Assembly: GCA_014376915.1 (NCBI GenBank)
Contig: JACMQP010000210.1
Span: 1 to 6,210 of the forward strand
Source of the DNA: Ramlibacter sp.
Lineage (GTDB): Bacteria > Pseudomonadota > Gammaproteobacteria > Burkholderiales > Burkholderiaceae
DNA length: 6,210 nucleotides
Reading direction: 5' to 3'
Shown: positions 1-6,210 of the stretch, in pieces
How positions within the stretch are numbered: the stretch's first letter is position 1
Layout of the letters: the number at the start of each line of letters is the position of its first letter
Notes under the pieces: model-generated
What the model was told of the DNA's origin: nothing
The model's database searches: none
Seen by the model: the letters and a program-made list of their open reading frames with translations, nothing else
Program-made: the position numbers and the translations under genes

Positions 1-97
1 AACGCGACGCATCCGGTTCCACGTACTCGTCCGACGCATCGATCGACGTCTCGTCGGTCGCGTTGCGCCGGGCGATGGCTTGGTAGGCTTGGTCCAT
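1..97 (-). CDS. Partial hypothetical protein (N-terminal 32 residues, continues beyond left edge)
   Basis: I do not recognise this gene. On the minus strand an ATG at 97 opens a frame with no stop to the window edge, beginning MDQAYQAIARRN and continuing as an acidic, Asp/Glu/Ser-rich stretch. The tripeptide DAS occurs twice, 9 codons apart and with identical codons (5-13 and 32-40). An AGGG ribosome-binding sequence lies about 8 bases before the ATG. The start is uncertain: the same frame stays open upstream and its codons back to about 190 also favour G/C at third positions, including a CADC motif and the run LDLLSNHSIKDRETA directly before the chosen Met. No ATG exists in that extension, only a TTG at 211 without a good ribosome-binding site, so ATG 97 is preferred. 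A likely terminator at 224-256 separates it from the next minus-strand gene upstream. Confidence 0.5.
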   Translation of the reverse strand, partial: MDQAYQAIARRNATDETSIDASDEYVEPDASR

Positions 98-111
98 GGC
101 GGTTTCCCTGT

Positions 112-182
112 CCTTGATACTGTGGTTGGACAGTAGGTCCAGGCCCGTGGCGGCGCAGTCGGCGCAGAGGCCCTGATACTGT
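112..182. repeat. 12-bp near-perfect direct repeat in the leader of the partial gene
   Basis: CCTTGATACTGT at 112-123 and CCCTGATACTGT at 171-182 match at 11 of 12 positions, with starts 59 bp apart. The first copy also lies inside an inverted repeat, CTGTCC at 108-113 and GGACAG at 128-133. Both copies lie between the terminator-like element at 224-256 and the start at 97, where a promoter or operator would be expected. If the coding frame really extends to about 190, the two copies fall in different reading frames and would be chance matches. Regulatory meaning is inference only. I see no convincing -35/-10 pair in 98-223. Confidence 0.3.
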
Positions 183-223
183 CGGACACATGCTCTGCGG
201 CGATGCGCCAAACCGGAAGCCGC

Positions 224-256
224 AAAAAAAGGCAGGGTGCCCAAGTACCCCGAACC
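224..256 (-). terminator. Likely Rho-independent terminator after the small membrane-protein gene
   Basis: Read on the minus strand, CGGGGT (252-247) can pair with ACCCTG (238-233) around an 8-base loop, with one G-U pair. GG (256-255) can pair with CC (232-231) across a 2-base bulge. Seven Ts follow at once (230-224). The element begins about 17 bases after the stop codon of the gene at 273-620, where a terminator would be expected. The stem is short and imperfect, so the call rests mainly on the T-run and position. If it works, the gene starting at 97 needs its own promoter in 98-223. Confidence 0.45.
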
Positions 257-272
257 GATGGAAGAAACCGGC

Positions 273-620
273 TCAGCGCAAGACGTAGCTCGCAGGCACC
301 GCGCTGCTGAGCATCGCAGCCTGGGTGGGACGCACGTGCGGCAAGTCGCGGCTGGCCGGCGAGCCGGCTTCGGCTGCGCGGGCGCTGCCCGCCTTGCGCG
401 CACAGCTCGAAATCGTCGAGTTGCGGAGGTAGTCGAGGCAATCGGCAAGCGCATTGCCCTGCTGAACGGCAATCGTTTCTCGGGCCTGCGCCCGGGCCAC
501 CTGACCGGTGCACAGGCGATAGAAAAACACCACCTGGACCAGCGCCAGCACTGCGACTCCGGCCCACACCAGCCTGCCCCATGGGGACTGATTGATCTGG
601 TTCACGGTTCGGGACAACAT
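273..620 (-). CDS. Small single-pass membrane protein, function unknown
   Basis: I do not recognise this 115-residue protein. A short polar N-terminus (1-15) is followed by one hydrophobic segment at about 17-34 (VWAGVAVLALVQVVFFY), then a soluble tail of about 80 residues, so it is probably an inner-membrane protein with an N-terminal anchor. Tail residues 39-75 look like a folded helical region (ARAQARETIAVQQGN, then DCLDYLRN). The last 35 residues are rich in Ala, Ser and Pro and look disordered. Cysteines are at 37, 61 and 73. The start is well supported by AAGGAG about 8 bases before the ATG. A plus-strand frame of 146 codons over the same DNA has no comparable features and is judged a shadow. 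It sits alone, with a likely terminator just downstream and a divergent gene upstream. It could be a lineage-restricted protein. Confidence 0.65.
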   Translation of the reverse strand: MLSRTVNQINQSPWGRLVWAGVAVLALVQVVFFYRLCTGQVARAQARETIAVQQGNALADCLDYLRNSTISSCARKAGSARAAEAGSPASRDLPHVRPTQAAMLSSAVPASYVLR

Positions 621-747
621 GACAGCAGCTCCTTGATTGATTCAGCGATGCTAGGTCCCGCCCTTTCCGCAAGCTAGCGTCGTTCCCCCGTCGTGACGTA
701 GGACAGAATCGCTGCTGCCCAGCTCCAGAACCGAATCGACCGCGCGC
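621..747. other. Divergent intergenic region (promoters expected, none convincing)
   Basis: These 127 bases separate a minus-strand gene starting at 620 from a plus-strand gene starting at 748, so promoters for both should lie here. I find no clear sigma70 -35/-10 pair with proper spacing on either strand. Weak symmetries are present: GCTAG at 650-654 facing CTAGC at 674-678, and CGTC-GT-GACG at 689-698. The minus-strand AAGGAG ribosome-binding site is at its left end. The plus-strand gene has only a poor Shine-Dalgarno match. Confidence 0.35.
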
Positions 748-1665
748 ATGACCGCTCTGCTCTCTCCTGCCGAAACTGCCGCCCGCCTGCCCTACCCGGC
801 GCTGGCGGAAGAAATCGCCGCCCTGCTGGCGGACGGCTCAGTCCGGGTGCCGGTGCGGCTGGTGCAGGCGCTGCCGGGGGGCGGCAGCCTGTTCGTGATG
901 CCGGCGTTCGACGCCCGGCTGGCGATGACCAAGCTGATCACCTTCACCCCCGCCAACGCCGGCAGCGGCCGCCCCTCGATCCAGGGCGACGTGCTGGTGT
1001 TCGACGTCGCCACCGGCCAGCGCCGGCTGATCCTGGACGGACCCACGGTCACGGCGCGGCGCACGGCCGCCGTGACGCTGCTGGCGGCGCAGCGGCTGGC
1101 GCCCAACCCACGCGGCCCGTTGCTGATCGTCGGCGCCGGCGCTCAGGGGCTGGCGCACCTGGAAGCGTTCGCCCAGGGGCTGGGCGTCAACGAGGTGCGG
1201 ATCGCATCGCGCACGCCCGCAAGCGCGCAGGCGCTGGCCGATCACGCCGGCGCGCTGGGTCTGGTCGCGTCCGTCGTCCGCGACGCCGACGCCCAGCTGG
1301 CCGACTGCCCGCTGGTGGTCACCTGCACGCCGGCCAGCGGCGTGGTGCTGCGCGCCCTGCCGCGCGCCGACGCATTCATCGCCGCCGTCGGCGCTTTCAC
1401 GTTGGCGATGGTGGAGCTCGATCCTGCGCTGTGCCGCCACTTTGCGGACCACGGCAGCATCGTGGTCGACACGCCCGATGCGCGGCACGAGGCCGGCGAC
1501 CTGCTCCAGGCCGGGCTGGATGTGTCGCGTTATCAGGATCTGCGCGCCGTTGTGCTGGATCCCGGCTCCAGCTCTCCCGGGCCGGTGCTATTCAAGAGTT
1601 GCGGCTGGGCTGGCTGGGACCTCGCGGCCGCCCGGTGCGCCATCGATCCACTGGAGACGCCATGA
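748..1665 (+). CDS. Ornithine cyclodeaminase/mu-crystallin family protein, probable Δ1-pyrroline-2-carboxylate (LhpI-like) reductase
   Basis: The 305-residue protein belongs to the ornithine cyclodeaminase/mu-crystallin superfamily, a usual length for it. The N-terminal substrate domain carries MTKLITFTP (60-68), whose Lys62 matches the family's substrate-contacting lysine, and TARRTAAVT (102-110). The NAD(P)-binding Rossmann fold follows with LLIVGAGAQG (125-134) and IASRTPASA (152-160). The C-terminal return to the first domain shows VGAFTLAMVELD (214-225) and LFKSCGWAGWDLAAA (281-295), a hallmark of the family. The shape, especially the N-terminus ending in LPYPALAEEI, suggests a reductase of Δ1-pyrroline-2-carboxylate or Δ1-piperideine-2-carboxylate giving L-proline or L-pipecolate, as in 3-hydroxyproline or lysine breakdown. 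True ornithine cyclodeaminase or another imine reductase is not excluded. It is cytosolic by lack of a signal. Its stop overlaps the next start (ATGA), implying translational coupling to the ModA-like gene. Confidence 0.85.
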   Translation: MTALLSPAETAARLPYPALAEEIAALLADGSVRVPVRLVQALPGGGSLFVMPAFDARLAMTKLITFTPANAGSGRPSIQGDVLVFDVATGQRRLILDGPTVTARRTAAVTLLAAQRLAPNPRGPLLIVGAGAQGLAHLEAFAQGLGVNEVRIASRTPASAQALADHAGALGLVASVVRDADAQLADCPLVVTCTPASGVVLRALPRADAFIAAVGAFTLAMVELDPALCRHFADHGSIVVDTPDARHEAGDLLQAGLDVSRYQDLRAVVLDPGSSSPGPVLFKSCGWAGWDLAAARCAIDPLETP

Positions 1666-2441
1666 AGACCAATCTGAACCGCGGCTTCCGAGCCACCCTG
1701 AGCGTTGCGTTGCTGGCCCTGGCCGGTGCCGGCGCGGCCCACGCCGACGACGTGCGCGTGCTGGCGGCCGGCGCGGCGAAAACGGCACTGGAGCAGCTCG
1801 CGCCGGAATTCCAGCGCGCCACCGGCCACACCCTGCGCGCCAGCTACGACACCGTCGGCGCCCAGCGCGACCGGGTGCTGAAAGCCGCATCCGGCACGAG
1901 CGCCGACGTTGTGGTGCTGAGCGACAGCGCGATCGCCCAGCTCGGCGCCGCCGGCCGGCTGGCCGGGACACAGCGGCTAGCCATCGGCAGCGTTGCGGTG
2001 TCGCTGGCAGTGCCCGCCGGCGCTGCCGTGCCCGACATCTCCACGCCCGAAGCTTTGCGGCAGGCGCTGCAGCAGGCGCCCACCATCGCCTATGCCGATC
2101 CGGCCCGCGGTGCCACCGCCGGCACGCATTTCGACAAAGTGCTGGTCCAGCTCGGATTGCGGGAGGCGCTGCAACCGCGGATCCACGTGCTCCCCTTCGG
2201 CGTCGACGTCATCAAGGACGTCTCGACCGGCAAGTACGCGCTGGGCGTGAGCCAGTCCAGCGAGATCCTGCAGCACGAAGGCATCACCATGGTGGGCGCG
2301 CTGCCGGCGCCGTACGCGCTCATCACCGGCTATTCGGCCGCGGCAGCGAGCGAGCGGCCGGCCGCCAGGCTGCTGCTGGACTTCCTGGCGACGGCGCCGG
2401 CGATGCAGCTGCTCCGCGCCACCGGCTTCCTGCCGCAGTGA
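1662..2441 (+). CDS. ModA-like periplasmic substrate-binding protein (orphan)
   Basis: This is a 259-residue secreted protein. Residues 1-28 form a typical Sec signal peptide: basic start (MKTNLNRGFR), hydrophobic core LSVALLALAGAG, and AHA before DDVRV. The mature part has the type-2 periplasmic-binding-protein layout seen in ModA: VLAAGAAKTALEQLAPEF (33-50), where the family loads its anion-binding loop, SADVVVLSDSAIAQL (80-94), and IAYADPARGATAGTHFDKVL (142-161). It ends with LLDFLATAPAMQLLRATGF. The ligand may be molybdate, another oxyanion or an organic acid; many ModA-like orphans are not molybdate transporters. The start at 1662 is chosen because GGAG lies 6 bases upstream and a signal peptide begins there; longer readings from 1431 overlap the reductase out of frame. 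No permease or ATPase gene is adjacent, so it either serves a transporter encoded elsewhere or acts in sensing. Confidence 0.83.
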   Translation: MKTNLNRGFRATLSVALLALAGAGAAHADDVRVLAAGAAKTALEQLAPEFQRATGHTLRASYDTVGAQRDRVLKAASGTSADVVVLSDSAIAQLGAAGRLAGTQRLAIGSVAVSLAVPAGAAVPDISTPEALRQALQQAPTIAYADPARGATAGTHFDKVLVQLGLREALQPRIHVLPFGVDVIKDVSTGKYALGVSQSSEILQHEGITMVGALPAPYALITGYSAAAASERPAARLLLDFLATAPAMQLLRATGFLPQ

Positions 2442-2444
2442 TTG

Positions 2445-3131
2445 CTAGCGCTTGCGCTCGAGCAGTTCCAGCAGCGCCTTGGCCGCCGCTTCGGACGACG
2501 CCGGGTTCTGCCCGGTGATGAGAATGCCGTCGGTCAGCACATACGACTGCCAGTCGCCGCCCTTCGAATAATCGCCGCCCTTGCTCTTGAGCATGTCTTC
2601 GACCAGGAAGGGCACGACCGCAGTCAGGCCGACCGCCTCTTCCTCGGTGTTGGTGAAGCCGGTCACCCGCTTGCCCGCGACCAGCGGCTTGCCGTCAGGC
2701 CCCTTGACGTCCCGCAGCACCGCCGGTGCATGGCAGACGGCGGCCACCGGCTTGCCGGCAGCCTGCATCGCCTCGATCAATGCGATCGACGATTTGTCGC
2801 TGGCCAGGTCCCACAGCGGGCCGTGGCCGCCGGGATAGAACACGGCGTCGAAGCCGGCGACCGAAACGTCCGCCAGCTTTTTTGTGCTGGCCAGTTCCGC
2901 CTGCGCCGCCTTGTCCTGCTTGAAGCGACGGGTGGCATCGGTCTGCGAATCGGCCTCGTCGCTCTTGGGGTCCAGCGGCGGCTGGCCGCCGCGCGGCGAC
3001 GCCAGCGTGATGCTGGCGCCACCGTCTTTCAGGACGTAATAAGGCGCGGCGAATTCTTCGAGCCAGAAGCCGGTCTTCTTGCCGGTGGTGCCGAGCTGGT
3101 CGTGCGAGGTCAGAACCATGAGGACGTTCAT
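2445..3131 (-). CDS. Hsp31-like DJ-1/PfpI family protein (type 1 glutamine amidotransferase-like)
   Basis: The 228-residue protein is of the Hsp31/DJ-1/PfpI superfamily. Members are glutathione-independent glyoxalases (methylglyoxal to lactate) and holdase chaperones; a protein/nucleotide deglycase role is proposed but disputed. Visible signs are the first strand MNVLMVLTSHD, the acidic residue that contacts the catalytic cysteine in GFWLEEFAAPYYVL (Glu25 or Glu26), the YPGGHGPLWDL loop (99-109), and the nucleophile elbow AAVCHAPAVL with Cys133-His134. FTNTEEEAVG (159-168) matches the acidic segment that completes the triad in Hsp31-type proteins. There is no signal peptide, so it is cytosolic. 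Two in-frame ATGs lie 6 bases apart (3137 and 3131); AGGA abuts the first but is 6 bases from the second, so 3131 is preferred. It lies 71 bp downstream of dcd on the same strand and may be co-transcribed. Its stop is 3 bp from that of the convergent gene. Confidence 0.88.
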   Translation of the reverse strand: MNVLMVLTSHDQLGTTGKKTGFWLEEFAAPYYVLKDGGASITLASPRGGQPPLDPKSDEADSQTDATRRFKQDKAAQAELASTKKLADVSVAGFDAVFYPGGHGPLWDLASDKSSIALIEAMQAAGKPVAAVCHAPAVLRDVKGPDGKPLVAGKRVTGFTNTEEEAVGLTAVVPFLVEDMLKSKGGDYSKGGDWQSYVLTDGILITGQNPASSEAAAKALLELLERKR

Positions 3132-3173
3132 GTGCATTCCTAATTGAGGGCTCACGAGCGTACACCGGTGCGG

Positions 3174-3194
3174 CGCGGCGTGGGGCGTGCCGCG
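3174..3194 (-). other. GC-only hairpin in the dcd to DJ-1 gap
   Basis: Within the 71-bp gap (3132-3202), CGCGGC and GCCGCG form a perfect 6-bp stem around a 9-base loop. No T-run follows on the minus strand, so it is not a canonical Rho-independent terminator. It could pause polymerase, mark an mRNA processing point, or be chance in GC-rich DNA. I see no convincing promoter for the downstream gene in the remaining bases, though the gap is long enough to hold one. Confidence 0.3.
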
Positions 3195-3202
3195 GCTGAG
3201 CT

Positions 3203-3765
<563 letters not shown>

Positions 3766-3769
<4 letters not shown>

Positions 3770-5070
3770 GTTCTCACTCCTGGCGCCATTGTAGTTTTTG
3801 CAATCACGGTCCTCTCCACGATGCGGTCGTCGCCCAATACGATCATGGCGAACAGCAGCTCGTCCAGGCTGGCGGCGTGGCCCACTTTGCGCGCCAGCAG
3901 CGGCATCGCCTGCGGATTGAGCACGACGAAGTCCGCCTCGCAACCGGGCTGCAGGTTGCCCACCGTGCCGTCCAGTCCCAACGCCTGCGCTGCGCCCGCC
4001 GTGTGCCGCCACCACAGGTTCTGCGGCGACAGCGAGACGCCGGGCTTGGTCTGCCCCTCGCGGCCGACGTAGTAGGCCGCCAGCATGGTGTGGAACGGGC
4101 TGAAGCTGGTGCCGCCCCCGACGTCGCTCGCCAAGCCGTGCTTGAAGCCGATGCGGTCGGCGCCCTCGAAGTCGAAGAAGCCGCTGCCCAGGAACAGGTT
4201 GCTGGTCGGGCTGACCGCCGCGGCGGCGCCGGTGGAGCGCATCAGCGCGCGGTCGGCGTCGTCGAAGTGGATGCAATGGGCGTAGATGGCGCGGTCGCGC
4301 ATCAGGCCGAAACTCTCGTACACCGCAAGGTAGCTGCGCGCGTCGGGAAAGAGCTGCCGGGCCCAGGCGACCTCGTCCCTGTTCTCGGCCACGTGCGACT
4401 GGATCCAGACGTCCGGATATTTCGCCGCCAGTTCGCCCGCCCCGCGCAACTGGGCCTCGGTGCAGCTGGGGGCGAAGCGCGGCGTGATGGCATAGCCCAG
4501 ACGGTCGACTCCGTGCCAGCGCTGGATCAGCGCTTCGGTGTCGCGCAGGGATTGCTCCGTTTCGTCGCGCACGCCGTCGGGCGAATGCCGGTCCTGGAGC
4601 ACCTTGCCGGCGATCATCCGCATGCCGCGCCGCTGCGATTGCGACATCAGGGAGTCGACCGACCCGGGGTGCGACGTGCAAAACGTCAGGGCAGTGGTGA
4701 CGCCGTGGCGCGCCAGTTCGTCAAGGAACACCGTGGCCATCGCATCCGAATGGGCTGGATCCGAGTAGCGCGCCTCCTGCGGGAAGGTGTAATCCTCCAG
4801 CCATGGCAGCAAGCCGGTGGAAGGCGAACCGATCACGTCGGTCTGCGGAAAGTGGATGTGCAGGTCGATGAACCCGGGCGCGATGATCCGGCCCGGAAAA
4901 TGCTCCACGGCCACGCCGGGGAAGCGGTCCGCCAGCTCCGGATACAGGCCGACCGCGCGCACCACCTGCCGGCCACCGGCGTCGGGTCCCACCACCAGCA
5001 GTCCATCGGCGTCGTACACGGCCGACCGGTCGTCGGCGAAGCGAAGGATCCCGGCGCGATAGGCTTGCAT
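3766..5070 (-). CDS. guaD: Guanine deaminase
   Basis: This 434-residue zinc amidohydrolase converts guanine to xanthine and ammonia, the entry step of guanine breakdown. Length matches E. coli GuaD (about 439). Metal and active-site motifs occur in order: [15 protein letters not shown] with His71 and His73, TPRFAPSCT (196-204), QSHVAEN with His226 and Glu229, YAHCIH (263-268) with His265, and [13 protein letters not shown] (313-325) with Asp316. [11 protein letters not shown] (288-298) is typical of guanine deaminases rather than other amidohydrolases. The C-terminal beta domain carries [11 protein letters not shown] (376-386). The ATG is 4 bp after the stop of the binding-protein gene, and the ribosome-binding site, which is weak, lies in that gene's end, so reinitiation or coupling is likely. 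The pairing with a BMP-type purine binding protein supports a purine uptake and salvage role. The stop overlaps the start of dcd by 4 bp. Confidence 0.96.
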
Positions 5071-5074
5071 CCGG

Positions 5075-6154
5075 CTATTTTGCGATCTTTCCCTGCACGC
5101 CCGAGACCAGGAAGTTCATCCCCAGTATTTGCGGATCGGTCAGAGCCTTGCCTTTGGGGATGACCAGCGTGCCTTCGTTGTCCGTGATCGGACCGGCGAA
5201 CGGCTTGAGCCGGCCCGCGGCGATGTCCCTTTGCCGCGCCAGCACGTCGTCCTGCACCGCCTTGGGCACCCGGGTGCCGAACTCGCCGACCCGGATCATC
5301 CCGTCCTTGACGCCGCCCCAGACGTTGCCGCTCTTCCAGCTGCCATCCAGCACGGCCTGCACGCGGGCCTTGTAGTAATCGCCCCAGTGGTGGGTGACAG
5401 CGACGAGCTGTGCGTCGGGTGCGACCTTGCGCATGTCGGAGTGGTAGGCGACGGCCAGCTTGCCGCGCTCCTGCGCCGCCGCCATCACCGCCGTGGATGC
5501 GGTGTGGAAGGCGATGACGTCGGCGTCCTGGTTGAACAGCGTCATCGCCGCCTCGCGCTCCTTCGCCGGATCGAACCAGGTGTTGAGCCAGATCACCTTG
5601 ACCACCGCCTTCGGCGCCACCGAGCGCAGGCCGAGCGTGAACGCGTTAATGCCCTGCAGCACCTCGGGGATGGGGAAGCCGGCGACGTAGCCGGCCACCT
5701 GGGTCTTCGACATCCGGCCCGCTGCCACGCCGGCCAGGTAGCGCCCTTCGTAGTAGCGGGCATTGGCCGTCGCGACGTTGGGCGCGGTCTTGTAGCCGGT
5801 GATCGACTCGAACTTCACGTTCGGAAAGTCCTTCGCCACCTTGAGCGTCGGCTCCATGTAGCCGAAGCTGGGCGTGAAGATCAGCTTGTGGCCGGTGGCA
5901 GCCATGTCTCGGATCACCCGCTCGGCGTCCGGGCCCTCGGCGACGTTCTCGACGAAGGTGGTCTTCACTCTGCCGCCGAAAGCGGCGTCGACGGCCATGC
6001 GGCCCTCCTCGTGCTGGCGCACCCAGCCGGCGTCACTGACCGGGGTGACATAGACAAAGCCGACCTTCAGGGGAGCGTCCGGCTGGGCGGGTTGCGAATG
6101 GGCGGGAAGCAAACAACAGGCGGCCGCGAACGCGGCAGCGAGGTTTTTGTACAT
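5075..6154 (-). CDS. BMP family ABC transporter substrate-binding protein, probably for purines or nucleosides
   Basis: This 359-residue periplasmic binding protein belongs to the BMP/PnrA-like (Bmp, Med) family, which binds nucleosides or purine bases for ABC import. Residues 1-20 form a signal peptide (MYKNLAAAFAAACCLLPAHS); there is no good lipobox despite Cys13-Cys14, so it is probably soluble. Family features are KVGFVYVTPVSDAGWVRQHE (30-49), LIFTPSFGYMEP (91-102), NVKFESITGYK (112-122), IPEVLQGINAFTLGLRS (162-178), NTWFDPAKEREAA (191-203) and VIAFHTAST (213-221). A purine or related ligand is inferred from the family and from guaD lying 4 bp downstream. Permeases and an ATPase are not in the window but may lie beyond 6210. 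The start has AGAGGA about 5 bases upstream. A terminator-like hairpin ends only 28 bp before this start, which complicates how it is transcribed. Confidence 0.92.
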   Translation of the reverse strand: MYKNLAAAFAAACCLLPAHSQPAQPDAPLKVGFVYVTPVSDAGWVRQHEEGRMAVDAAFGGRVKTTFVENVAEGPDAERVIRDMAATGHKLIFTPSFGYMEPTLKVAKDFPNVKFESITGYKTAPNVATANARYYEGRYLAGVAAGRMSKTQVAGYVAGFPIPEVLQGINAFTLGLRSVAPKAVVKVIWLNTWFDPAKEREAAMTLFNQDADVIAFHTASTAVMAAAQERGKLAVAYHSDMRKVAPDAQLVAVTHHWGDYYKARVQAVLDGSWKSGNVWGGVKDGMIRVGEFGTRVPKAVQDDVLARQRDIAAGRLKPFAGPITDNEGTLVIPKGKALTDPQILGMNFLVSGVQGKIAK

Positions 6155-6159
6155 GGTGG

Positions 6160-6169
6160 TCCTCTACAT
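6160..6169 (-). promoter_or_regulatory. Ribosome binding site of the BMP gene, overlapped by an ATG-TAG start-stop
   Basis: AGAGGA at 6165-6160 is the clear ribosome-binding site for the start at 6154. Directly upstream, ATG (6169-6167) is followed at once by TAG (6166-6164), whose AG is part of that site, in frame with the gene 15 bases ahead of its start. A ribosome bound on this minimal start-stop would cover the real binding site. Whether it is used is unknown, since only CGGGG stands close before it. Confidence 0.4.
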
Positions 6170-6182
6170 GGCCCCGACAATG

Positions 6183-6210
6183 AAAAATGCCGCTGCGGGG
6201 CACAGCGGCA
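6183..6210 (-). terminator. Rho-independent terminator-like hairpin just upstream of the BMP gene
   Basis: TGCCGCTG (6188-6195) and CAGCGGCA (6203-6210) form a perfect 8-bp stem with a 7-base loop. On the minus strand the stem is followed by five Ts (6187-6183), the standard form of an intrinsic terminator. It would end transcripts coming from a gene to the right of the window. The stem may extend past the window edge. Only 28 bp separate the T-run from the BMP start codon, leaving little room for a full promoter downstream. It may therefore be a partial terminator inside an operon or an attenuator in a leader. Confidence 0.7.

Noticed and set aside
196..223. GCGGC/GCCGC hairpin next to the A7/T7 tract as a terminator
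   Set aside because: On the minus strand the T-run comes before this hairpin, and on the plus strand it is followed by As, so the order is wrong for termination; the hairpin at 231-256 fits better.
237..677. Plus-strand 146-codon frame over the small membrane-protein gene
   Set aside because: It has no recognisable motif, an Arg/Ala/Gly-rich random-looking composition and no good ribosome-binding site, while the opposite strand gives a membrane segment and AAGGAG.
838..1488. Long antisense frame within the reductase gene
   Set aside because: Low-complexity Arg/Gln/Gly-rich product typical of the reverse of a GC-rich gene; the sense strand has complete family motifs.
1442..2518. 358-codon plus-strand frame across reductase and ModA-like genes
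   Set aside because: Arg/Ala-rich, spans two well-supported genes in the wrong frame.
3877..5163. 428-codon plus-strand frame opposite guaD
   Set aside because: Composition is that of an antisense shadow and it contains no motif; guaD on the other strand is unambiguous.
5075..6154. Lipoprotein signal in the BMP-family protein because of Cys13-Cys14
   Set aside because: The residues before the cysteines (FAAA) do not make a proper lipobox, and a normal cleavage site (PAHS followed by Q) fits better.

Overview
The window looks like chromosomal DNA from a GC-rich betaproteobacterium, most likely Burkholderiales and probably Comamonadaceae. This rests on the strong G/C preference at third codon positions, the AGGAG-type ribosome binding sites, and the character of the proteins (BMP-family purine-type binding protein beside guanine deaminase; LhpI-like imino-acid reductase). 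No transposase, integrase, tRNA, rRNA, CRISPR array or phage gene is visible. The genus cannot be fixed from this sequence.

Left part (1-747): the 5' end of a minus-strand gene that runs off the left edge, then a leader with a 12-bp near-repeat, a likely Rho-independent terminator, and a small minus-strand gene for a single-pass membrane protein of unknown function. A 127-bp divergent intergenic region follows.

Middle-left (748-2441, plus strand): a two-gene unit with an ATGA overlap. It pairs an ornithine cyclodeaminase/mu-crystallin family reductase (best guess: Δ1-pyrroline/piperideine-2-carboxylate reductase, LhpI-like) with a secreted ModA-like solute-binding protein that has no transporter partners in view.

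Right part (2445-6154, minus strand, transcribed right to left): a compact unit of four genes. They are a BMP-family purine/nucleoside-type binding protein, guanine deaminase (guaD), dCTP deaminase (dcd) and an Hsp31-like DJ-1/PfpI protein. Gaps are +4 bp, a 4-bp overlap and +71 bp. The first two fit purine uptake and breakdown (guanine to xanthine). dcd is a housekeeping gene of dUTP/dTTP synthesis that appears translationally coupled to guaD. The DJ-1-like gene may be co-transcribed with it. The two blocks converge with only 3 bp between stop codons. At the right edge a perfect hairpin plus T-run, read on the minus strand, ends just 28 bp before the start codon of the binding-protein gene. 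This makes the regulation of the whole right-hand unit the most interesting open question.

I see no clearly new system. The best leads are the upstream terminator-like element, the guaD-dcd-DJ-1 grouping, and the orphan reductase/ModA-like pair.
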